Shown: positions 1 through 7,424 of the stretch, piece after piece
Numbering within the stretch: position 1 is the stretch's first letter
Layout: every line of letters begins with the position of its first letter
NCBI RefSeq assembly: GCF_014197915.1
Contig: NZ_JACIGK010000004.1
Location: 1-64,000 of the forward strand
Direction: 5' to 3'
From: Roseospira visakhapatnamensis
Lineage (GTDB): Bacteria > Pseudomonadota > Alphaproteobacteria > Rhodospirillales > Rhodospirillaceae
DNA: 64,000 nt
Translations under genes and position numbers: made by a program
The notes under the pieces: generated by a model
The model's database searches: none
Seen by the model: only the letters and a program-made list of their open reading frames with translations
What the model was told of the DNA's origin: nothing

Positions 1-94
1 TGAAGTGCGCCATGTCATCGTCCGGCACCCACTCCCGAAGGTCCGGCGGCAACAAAAGCGCTTGTGTGCGATCGTCCGAGATGAAGTTCGCCAT
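1..94 (-). CDS. IS1182-type transposase, N-terminal fragment (cut by window edge)
   Basis: Reading the minus strand from the ATG at 94 gives MANFISDDR followed by LLPPDLREWVPDDD, the typical N-terminus of IS1182-family (DDE) transposases. Only about 31 residues lie inside the window, so the catalytic domain cannot be seen and the copy may be intact or broken. The frame is open to the window edge. The end of the element should lie between this start and the stop codon at 181, but I cannot place its terminal inverted repeat because the other end is missing. Family recognition rests on the N-terminal motif alone. Confidence 0.72.
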   Translation of the reverse strand, partial: MANFISDDRTQALLLPPDLREWVPDDDMAHF

Positions 95-180
95 CGCCCG
101 ATCCTGATGACTTGAGCCATAGACCGATTCTACCCGAGCCCGCCCAAATCCGACAGACTGCTAGCGAACGGAAACACCCC

Positions 181-2256
181 TCACCGTCCCTCGCGCCACC
201 ACGCCAGACCCAACCCGCCCAGCACCAGCAGCACGGCCAGCCACGCCGGCAACAGCGACCGCTGGTCCACGCCCTGCACCGCATAGGTGCCGTTGGCGCG
301 CAAGCCCATCCAGCCGCCGCCGCTGGCCGCGCTGTCCGCCCCCACCCGCCGCACCGCCGGCAGGCCCTCGGTCGCCAGCCAGGCGACACCGCCGCCGCTG
401 GCCTCGGCCAGTGGTCCCAGAACGGCCTCGGTCGCGGTCACCCGGTCGGTCTCCCGGGGGTTGGGCGTGCCGGCCACCACCACCGTGGTCAGCGTGCCGT
501 CGTCCAGCACATGGACGCCGGGCCGGTCCACCGCCGCGATCGCCGTTGCGCGCCCGTCGGCGGTGGTCTCCAGCGGCACCGCCCGCGCCGCGCCGTCCGG
601 GCCGGTGACCGTGACCGTCTCGGGCAGGGACTCGGGATTCATGCCGCGCCGGGTGATCTCCAGGCGGTCCCCATCGGCGCGGCCGACCAGGGCGTCCTCC
701 TCCAGTTCAGGCTCCTTCATCAGCCAGTGGGCCAGCCGCCGCAGCAGTTCCGCCTGCGGACCGCCGCCCTCGAACCCCTTGCTCCACAGCCAGATGGTAT
801 CGCTCAGGAGCAGGCCCACGCGGCCCTCGCCGCGACGCGACAGATGCAGCACCGGCCGCCCCTCGGCGCCCGTCAGCACGGTGCGGCCGTCGGTGGGCGT
901 CACCTCGATCACCCGCGCCCAGCGGCCCCAGCCGGGCGTGCCGTCCGGGCCGTCGTCCAGGCCCGGCAGGGCGGCCGTCACCGGATGGCGGCGGCCATCG
1001 TCGGTGGGCAGGGGGCGGAACACCTCGTCCACCACCGCGCGGGCGGGACCGATCGGCAGCACCTCGGACAGGGCGGAGTCGGTCAGGCTGATCGGATCGC
1101 TGGCCTCCGGCCCCACCGCCAGCAGCAGCGCCCCGCCCTCCGTCACATAGTCGGCCACGTTGGCCAGATAGGTGCGCGGCACCAGGCCGCGCCGGCTGTA
1201 GCGATCGAAGATGATCAGGTCGAAACTTGACAGGCGGTCCTGGAACAACTCGCGGATGGGAAAGGCGATCAGGGCGAGTTCCCGCAGCGGCGTGGCGTCG
1301 TCCTTGGTGGGCGGCCGCAGGATGGTGAAGTGCACCAGATCCACCCCGGGATCGGCCTTCAGCAGGTTGCGCCAGACCCGCTCGCCGGCGTGCGGCTCGC
1401 CGGAGATCAGCAGCACCCGCAAGCGGTCGCGCACCCCGGACACCGACAGCGCCGCGCGGTTGTTGCGGTCGGTGATCTCGTCGGGCACGGCCGGCGCCAC
1501 CAGTTCGAAGACGGTGTCGCCCGCATGGGTGAGCGGCAGGGTCAGGGTTTCGGCGCGGTTGGCCGGCAAAGTCACCGTTCCCCGGTCGCGGCCATCCGCG
1601 CGCACCGCGACGGGCACGGGCTCCCCCGCCGCGAGCGCCGGATCCTCCAGGCGCAGGGTGACGTCCACGGGCCGCCCGACCAGGCCGTAGCCCGGTGCCG
1701 CCTCCACCACCAGCCGGCGGTCGCGCGCATCGGGAACACCGGTCAGCAGCACGTGCAGGGGCGCGCCCAGCCCCTCGGCGGTCAGCGCCCGGGGATCATG
1801 GGCGCGCCCGTCGGTCAGCGCGATCACCCCCGCGCGCCGATCCGCCGGCACGTCGGCCAGCGACCGGGCCACGGCCGACAGCAGGCGGGTTCCCTGGTCC
1901 CCGGGGCCGTCGGTGACCCGCACCCAGCGCACCTCCAGGTCCGGCTGCCGCTCCAGGGCGGCGCGCAGGTCGGACAGCGCCGCCTCGGTGCGCGCCGGCC
2001 GGTCCCCCCACTGATTGGAGGCGCTGTCGTCCACCGCCACCACCGCCACGTCGGACAGCGGCGCCCGTCGCTCGACCAGCCACTGCGGATTGGCCAGCAC
2101 CAGCAGCAGCGCCACCCCGGGCAGCAGCCGCACGACGATGCCCCGCGCGCGGCGCCACAGCCCCCAGAGCGTCGGCAGCACGAGGGCCCCCGCCAGCGCG
2201 ATCAGCGCGGCCGGCGGCAGCAGCGGGGCCAGGGTGATATCGGTGAAGGCCGTCAT
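181..2256 (-). CDS. membrane protein with glutamine amidotransferase-like domain
   Basis: A 691-residue protein with two N-terminal hydrophobic segments (about residues 14-32 and 42-56) and a C-terminal one (about 667-686). Between them lie a vWA-like start (VAVVAVDDSAS) and a large soluble region containing a class-I glutamine-amidotransferase-like fold, as in the conserved hypothetical proteins that accompany BatA/DUF58 proteins. The start ATG overlaps the upstream stop by one base (TGATG), so translation is probably coupled to the DUF4159 protein. It presumably works in the envelope with its two neighbours; a biochemical function is not known. No catalytic Cys-His-Glu triad is obvious, so an enzymatic role is doubtful. 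Confidence 0.8.
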   Translation of the reverse strand: MTAFTDITLAPLLPPAALIALAGALVLPTLWGLWRRARGIVVRLLPGVALLLVLANPQWLVERRAPLSDVAVVAVDDSASNQWGDRPARTEAALSDLRAALERQPDLEVRWVRVTDGPGDQGTRLLSAVARSLADVPADRRAGVIALTDGRAHDPRALTAEGLGAPLHVLLTGVPDARDRRLVVEAAPGYGLVGRPVDVTLRLEDPALAAGEPVPVAVRADGRDRGTVTLPANRAETLTLPLTHAGDTVFELVAPAVPDEITDRNNRAALSVSGVRDRLRVLLISGEPHAGERVWRNLLKADPGVDLVHFTILRPPTKDDATPLRELALIAFPIRELFQDRLSSFDLIIFDRYSRRGLVPRTYLANVADYVTEGGALLLAVGPEASDPISLTDSALSEVLPIGPARAVVDEVFRPLPTDDGRRHPVTAALPGLDDGPDGTPGWGRWARVIEVTPTDGRTVLTGAEGRPVLHLSRRGEGRVGLLLSDTIWLWSKGFEGGGPQAELLRRLAHWLMKEPELEEDALVGRADGDRLEITRRGMNPESLPETVTVTGPDGAARAVPLETTADGRATAIAAVDRPGVHVLDDGTLTTVVVAGTPNPRETDRVTATEAVLGPLAEASGGGVAWLATEGLPAVRRVGADSAASGGGWMGLRANGTYAVQGVDQRSLLPAWLAVLLVLGGLGLAWWREGR

Positions 2257-5051
2257 CAGTTCGTCAGCCTTTCCATGATCGCCGGCAAATGGACCTGGTC
2301 GCCCTTGTAGTTGCCCGTCAGCGCATAGAGCACCACGTTGACGCCGAAGCGGTAGGCCATTTCCCGCTGGCGGTTGCCGCCGGGCACGGTGGCGAACATC
2401 GGCCGGCCCTCGGCGTCCATGGCCCAGGCCCCGGCCCAGTCGTGACGGCCGAGCACCACCGAGGACACCCCGTCATGGGTGACCGGGTCGCGTTCCACCC
2501 ACACGGTCTCGCCGTCGCGCCGGCCGGGAAACCGGTCCAGCAGGTAGAAGCTGCGGGTCAGCACATGGTCCTCGGGCAGCGGCATCAGCGGCGGCACGTC
2601 CACGCCCCGCAGCAGGACGGCGGGGTCGCCACCCTCCTGGACATCGATGAGGATCATGCCGCCGTGCCGCAGGTAGTCGTTGACCGCCGCCCGCGCCGCC
2701 GCCGTGAGCGTGCCCTGACCGGGCAGCACCGGCCAGTAGAGCAGCGGAAACGCCACCAGGGGATCGGTGGCCACGTCGACGCCCATGGGCTCGGCCAGTT
2801 CGGCGGAGGTGCGCCGCGCGAGCACGGTGGTCAGGGCCCCCAGGCCGGCCTCGGCGACGCGGTCGGCCTCCGGATCGCCGCTCCTGACCCAGGCCAGCCG
2901 TGTCTCCAGGGCGGCCGCCAGGGTGAGGGCAAGGCCCGGATCGGTCCGTCCGCTCACCTGCTGGGCCTCGGCCCGGCCCGGCATCAGCGGCAAGAGGGCG
3001 CCCGCGGCAACCGCCACCGCCAGCAGCGGGGCGACGCCGCGCGCGCGCCCGGGCGGCCGGCGGGGGACGAGCAGACCCCGCAGGCCCAGGCTCACCAGCA
3101 GATCGACCATCGCCAGCACCAGCGCCGCCGTCAGCAGAGGCGGCTTCAGGGGCCGCTCGACCACCGGGCCGGCCAGCGGCCCCCGGGCGACGTCGCCCGG
3201 CAGGTCCGCCGCCGTCAGCGCGCGCGGCGGGTCCAGCGCCGCGCCCAGGTTCAAGGCCCGTTCCCGGCCCACCGGGCCGTACAGGCCCGGGGGGTGGGCC
3301 GGGTCCACCACCGGATCGTCCAGCACGGCGAGCGGCAGGGACCGCACGCCCGGGTCCGGGTCGCGCAGGCGCCCCAGCCCATCCAGCACCCGGCGCGGCG
3401 ACAGGTGGCTCTCGGCGGCGGCGCCGGTCTCGCCCTGGCCACCGGCCACCACGCCCCGGCTGCTGTCCACCAGGCGGCGCAGCATGTCCACGAACACCCC
3501 CGACATGGCCAGCGACGACCAGCGCGGGTCGGCGGTCACATGCACCAGAACGACCCGCCCCCGGCCCAGCGGCGCGGCGGTCACCAGCGGGGTCCCGTCG
3601 CCCAGGCGCGCCCAGGTGCGCGCGGCCAGATCCGGCGACGGCTCGGCCAGCACCTGACGCGTCACCGTCACATCGTCGGGCACCGCCAGCCCGGCGAGGG
3701 GCGTGTCCTCGGTGAAGCCGGCCAGCCGGCCCGGCGTGGTCCAGGACAGGGCCCCGCCCATGGCCCGCTCGCCCGCCCGCAACCGCACCGGCAGCAGGTC
3801 CGGATGCAGGGCGTCCAGGCGCGGCCCGGCGAAGCGCACCAGCGTCCCGCCGCGCCGGACCCAGGCCCGCAGCGTCTCCACGGCCCCGGGCGCCGGACGG
3901 GCGCCGTCGGTCATCAGCAGCAGCGACAGATCGCGCCGGAGCAGGTCCCCGGGCGCACCCTCGCGCACCGCCGCATGGGGCGCCAGCGCCTGGCGCAGGT
4001 AGTGGGTCTCGTCGAGCAGGGGTACCGGCGCGGCCCCGGTGGCGGCGTCACCGCTGACCAGACCCACCGGCCGCCGCGCCCAGGTGTCGTCCAGCAACAC
4101 CACGCCGCCCGCGCCCGGCAGGCCCTCCAGGTCCAGGCGCGCCAGATCGGCGGCCAGTTCGGCCGGCACATCCAAGGTCACGGCCGCCGTGGGCTCGTCG
4201 GCGGCGAAGGCGGCCCCGGCGGTCAGCGCCACGCGGCCCTGGTCGTCGCGCGCCCGCAGCCCCACGACGCGCGGCGGCAGCGGTCCCCCCTCGGGCCGGT
4301 GCAGCGTCACCCGCACCGTCCCGTCGCTCTCGGACACGGGGGGCCGCAGAATCAGCGGCGCCGAGCCGGGGTCGGCGACGCGCACGGCCACCCGCCCCAG
4401 GGTCCGCAGATGCCGGGCCAGGGCACCGGTCCCGGGCGCCGCCAGCCCGTCGTGCACCCACACCACCGCCCCGGGGGGAGCGGAGGCCGCCTCCAGCCGC
4501 GCCCGGGCCGCCGCCAGATCCTTCCCCCAGGGCCGAGGCAGCAGCGCCCGCAGCACGGTGGCCGCCGCGTCGGCCCGCATGGGTTCAAGGGGGGATACCG
4601 GTGGGGGGGCAACCGCCTCCGTTCCCGGCACCGGCGCAGGCGCCGCCGTCGGCAGCAGCATCACGGGCCGGCCGTCGCGCCCGGCGCGCTCCGTCAGGTC
4701 GAGCAGCAGCGCCCGCCGCGCCGCCCAGGTGGGCGCCGCCGCCCAGGTATCGTCCACCACCAGCAGCAGCGGCCCCTGCCCGCGCGCCACGGGATCCGGG
4801 TTCAACAGCGGCCCCGCCAGCCCGAGAACGATCAGCGTCGCGATCACCAGCCTCAGCAGGACCAGCCACCACGGCGTGCGCGCCGACGTCGGCTGATCCG
4901 CCCGCAACCCCAGCAGCAGACGCACGGCCGGGAAGGCCGTCCGGCGCGGGGCCGGCGGCGTCGCCCGCATCAGCCACCACAGCAGCGGCAGTGTCCCCAA
5001 CGCCAGCAACACCCAGGGGGCCGTGAGGGCCAGTGGTCCCACCGTCAGCAT
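2256..5051 (-). CDS. BatA / DUF4159 domain membrane protein
   Basis: A 931-residue protein. The first 90 residues form a BatA-type membrane domain with two hydrophobic segments. A degenerate vWA/amidotransferase-like middle follows, then another membrane segment (about 635-660). The last ~210 residues are DUF4159, recognisable from FPLLYWPVLPGQG, GGMILIDVQEGG and the C-terminal YRFGVNVVLYALTGNYKGDQ. A hydrophobic stretch ending in AEA precedes DUF4159, suggesting this part faces the periplasm. Proteins of this type are encoded with DUF58 and MoxR proteins and are thought to act in envelope maintenance. It lies between the DUF58 gene and the amidotransferase-like gene, same strand. Family assignment is secure, function is not. 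Confidence 0.85.
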   Translation of the reverse strand: MLTVGPLALTAPWVLLALGTLPLLWWLMRATPPAPRRTAFPAVRLLLGLRADQPTSARTPWWLVLLRLVIATLIVLGLAGPLLNPDPVARGQGPLLLVVDDTWAAAPTWAARRALLLDLTERAGRDGRPVMLLPTAAPAPVPGTEAVAPPPVSPLEPMRADAAATVLRALLPRPWGKDLAAARARLEAASAPPGAVVWVHDGLAAPGTGALARHLRTLGRVAVRVADPGSAPLILRPPVSESDGTVRVTLHRPEGGPLPPRVVGLRARDDQGRVALTAGAAFAADEPTAAVTLDVPAELAADLARLDLEGLPGAGGVVLLDDTWARRPVGLVSGDAATGAAPVPLLDETHYLRQALAPHAAVREGAPGDLLRRDLSLLLMTDGARPAPGAVETLRAWVRRGGTLVRFAGPRLDALHPDLLPVRLRAGERAMGGALSWTTPGRLAGFTEDTPLAGLAVPDDVTVTRQVLAEPSPDLAARTWARLGDGTPLVTAAPLGRGRVVLVHVTADPRWSSLAMSGVFVDMLRRLVDSSRGVVAGGQGETGAAAESHLSPRRVLDGLGRLRDPDPGVRSLPLAVLDDPVVDPAHPPGLYGPVGRERALNLGAALDPPRALTAADLPGDVARGPLAGPVVERPLKPPLLTAALVLAMVDLLVSLGLRGLLVPRRPPGRARGVAPLLAVAVAAGALLPLMPGRAEAQQVSGRTDPGLALTLAAALETRLAWVRSGDPEADRVAEAGLGALTTVLARRTSAELAEPMGVDVATDPLVAFPLLYWPVLPGQGTLTAAARAAVNDYLRHGGMILIDVQEGGDPAVLLRGVDVPPLMPLPEDHVLTRSFYLLDRFPGRRDGETVWVERDPVTHDGVSSVVLGRHDWAGAWAMDAEGRPMFATVPGGNRQREMAYRFGVNVVLYALTGNYKGDQVHLPAIMERLTN

Positions 5052-5102
5052 GCGGCCGCGCTCCGTTCAGGTCCCATCTCCGCTCCGACCATGCGCCTTA
5101 CC

Positions 5103-5138
5103 CTGCCCACCCTGTCTTCCCTGCCCACCCTGTCTTCC
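5103..5138. repeat. 18-bp direct tandem repeat, two copies
   Basis: Two exact, adjacent copies of CTGCCCACCCTGTCTTCC lie in the 157-bp gap between the DUF58 and DUF4159 genes. The repeat is pyrimidine-rich on the plus strand. No coding role is seen; it may be simple slippage. Confidence 0.85.
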
Positions 5139-5208
5139 CGGCCTTTCGACGTCTCGCCGCGTCTTTCAACGCGCCCCCACGACTCTACCCCAAGTCGACC
5201 GCGCCACC

Positions 5209-6159
5209 CTACCACGCCTTCGGGACCCGTCCGCCGGACAGCGCCAGATACAGGGCCATCAGCATCGGCGTCGGCGGCTGGTCGGTGTGGTGCACCAGCA
5301 GCCGCCAGTCGGCCGAGCGGGCCAGGGCGGCCAGTCCCGCCCGATGGTCCCGCAGGCGCTCCTGGTAGGCGGTCCGCAGCGCCTCCGCGCGGTCGGCGAG
5401 CAAGCCCTCCTCGCCCTCCAGGCCGTCGAAACGCAGGCGGCCGCGGAAGGGAAACGCCTCCTCGGCCGGGTCGAGCACCTGAACCAGAACACCGCGCGCG
5501 CCCGCGTCCACCAGCCCGCGCAGCCGCGCCGCCGTCTCCGGCAGCGGGGCGAGGAAGTCGCCGATCAGCACGACCTGGGCGTGTCTCGGCACCGGCGCGG
5601 CCGGCGGCCCGGCGGTGGCGGTCGCCGGCGCGCGGACCAGGGCCTCGGCCAGCCGATGCAGGGCGGGACGTCCACCGCCCGCAGGCCGCGCGCGCAGGGG
5701 GTCGGCGTCCAGCAACGCGAAGCCCTCGCCCGCCCGCTCCAGCATCACCGCCAGGGCCAGGGCCAGCAGCGCGGCACGCTCGGCCTTGCGCGGCACGCCC
5801 CGGGCGCTGGCGTAGTCCATGGAGCCGGAGGCATCGGCCCACAGCCAGACGGTTTGCGCCGCCTCCCACTCCCGCTCGCGGACGAACACCGGGTCGGCCC
5901 GCGCCGAGCGGCGCCAGTCGATGGACTGCGGCCGGTCACCGGCTTCGTAGCGGCGGTATTGCCAGAAGGTCTCGCCAATCCCGGCGCGGCGCCGTCCGTG
6001 CAGCCCCTGGGCGACGGCAGCGGCCACGCGCTCGGCCTCGACCAGCAGCGGCGGCAGGGCGGCGGCCAGCGGCTCGGCCCGGTCCAGGGCGCCCGAGGCG
6101 GACGCGGCGGGGGGCCGATCGCGAGCATGCTCGCCGGGGCGTCGATCAGACGAGGGCAT
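5209..6159 (-). CDS. DUF58 domain-containing protein
   Basis: A protein of 316 residues from the ATG at 6159, which has AAGGA ten bases upstream; an in-frame ATG at 6180 has no visible ribosome site. The DUF58 signature is clear: GETFWQYRRYEAGDRPQSIDW, followed by the vWA-like WLWADASGSM with a partial MIDAS motif (DxSxS). DUF58 proteins usually pair with a MoxR AAA+ ATPase encoded just upstream. Here the upstream gene is the divergent ribF and no moxR is seen. Likely a cytoplasmic or membrane-associated partner of the two downstream membrane proteins. Confidence 0.88.
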   Translation of the reverse strand: MPSSDRRPGEHARDRPPAASASGALDRAEPLAAALPPLLVEAERVAAAVAQGLHGRRRAGIGETFWQYRRYEAGDRPQSIDWRRSARADPVFVREREWEAAQTVWLWADASGSMDYASARGVPRKAERAALLALALAVMLERAGEGFALLDADPLRARPAGGGRPALHRLAEALVRAPATATAGPPAAPVPRHAQVVLIGDFLAPLPETAARLRGLVDAGARGVLVQVLDPAEEAFPFRGRLRFDGLEGEEGLLADRAEALRTAYQERLRDHRAGLAALARSADWRLLVHHTDQPPTPMLMALYLALSGGRVPKAW

Positions 6160-6452
6160 GACAAGCAGATCCTTAACCATGGGTCTTGGTCATGACGACA
6201 CGCGGTCGGAGACCCGTGTCGTGGTCACCGGACCGGGGCTACCCGATCCGGCCCGGGGGGGGGACCATGCCGGGCAAAGGTGTCCACGATGTGGTCGCAT
6301 CGCCGGGCGTTGGGAAGCCCCCGCGACCGAACACGGCGGGCGATGCCGGGGCGACGGGCCGCATTGCGCCTTGCGCGGCCGGACGTGATCGCCTACCCAT
6401 GGGCTCCCTTTCCGTCGCCCCCGTGCCACTCTTTCAGGAGCCCCGCCGCGCC

Positions 6453-7421
6453 ATGCGCATCCTGCGCCATCATGACGAAGTCCCGCCCGACTGTCGCGGC
6501 GGAGCCGTGGCGCTGGGCAACTTCGATGGCGTGCACCGCGGGCATCAGGCGGTCATCGGCACCGCCCGCGACATCGCGCGGGGCGGAACCGGCGGCGGCG
6601 ACGGCCCCCAGGCGATGCCCATGGGGGTGATGACCTTCGATCCCCACCCCCGGCGCCTGTTCCAGCCCGACGCGCCGCCGTTCGCGCTGTCGGCGTTGCG
6701 CACCAAGGCCCGCAGAGTCGAGGATCTGGGGGCGCAGTTCCTCTACGTCCAGCACTTCGATCACACCTTCGCCAGCCATCCGGCCGAATGGTTCGTGGAG
6801 ACGGTGCTGGCCCGGAACCTCGGCGTGCGTCACGTCGTGATCGGCAAGGACTATCGCTTCGGCCGGGGCCGGCGCGGCGACGCCGACCTGATGCGGACCA
6901 TGGCGGCGGATTTGGGCTTCGGCGTGACCACGGTCCCGGCCGTCACCGACACCGACGGCCGGGTGCTGTCGTCCACCCGCGCGCGCGAGGCCCTGGTGGC
7001 CGGCCGGCCGGACGAGGCCGCCGATGTGCTCGGCCAGCCGTGGGAGGTGGAGGCCCGGGTCGAGCATGGCGACGCGCGCGGACGCACCATCGGCTTCCCC
7101 ACCGCCAACCTGCGGCTGGGCGACTACCTGCGCCCCGCCCTGGGGGTTTACGCGGCGCGCGCCGGCGTGGACGCCGGGTCCGAGACGGTGTGGCACGACG
7201 CGGTGGCGAACTACGGTCGCCGCCCCACCTTCGATGCCACGGACCCGCTTCTGGAAGTGCACCTGTTCGGCTTTGACGGCGACCTCTATAACCAGCATCT
7301 TCGGGTGCGGCTGGTCGCCTTCCTGCGGCCGGAACGAAAGTTTGACGGCCTTGAGGCTCTCAAGGCCCAGATCGGCGCGGACGCGGACGCCGCGCGCCGC
7401 CTGCTCTCAGCGAAGGTCTGA
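6453..7421 (+). CDS. ribF: bifunctional riboflavin kinase / FAD synthetase
   Basis: Phosphorylates riboflavin to FMN and adenylylates FMN to FAD in the cytoplasm. From the ATG at 6453 the protein has 322 residues, normal for RibF; an AGGAG lies 12 bases upstream. The N-terminal nucleotidyltransferase domain shows LGNFDGVHRGHQ (residues 21-32) and VVIGKDYRFGRGRRG; the C-terminal kinase domain shows GRTIGFPTANL near residue 210 and a C-terminal RPERKFDGLEALKAQI. The frame stays open further upstream, but that stretch lacks family similarity. It is first in a run ribF-ileS-lspA, with 3 bases separating it from ileS. Confidence 0.95.
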   Translation: MRILRHHDEVPPDCRGGAVALGNFDGVHRGHQAVIGTARDIARGGTGGGDGPQAMPMGVMTFDPHPRRLFQPDAPPFALSALRTKARRVEDLGAQFLYVQHFDHTFASHPAEWFVETVLARNLGVRHVVIGKDYRFGRGRRGDADLMRTMAADLGFGVTTVPAVTDTDGRVLSSTRAREALVAGRPDEAADVLGQPWEVEARVEHGDARGRTIGFPTANLRLGDYLRPALGVYAARAGVDAGSETVWHDAVANYGRRPTFDATDPLLEVHLFGFDGDLYNQHLRVRLVAFLRPERKFDGLEALKAQIGADADAARRLLSAKV

Positions 7422-7424
7422 GCG

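Noticed and set aside
2289-6161. Plus-strand open frame of about 1290 codons, antisense to the DUF4159 and DUF58 genes
   Set aside because: It is rich in Arg, His, Gln and Pro with no domain, the usual by-product of high GC at third codon positions.
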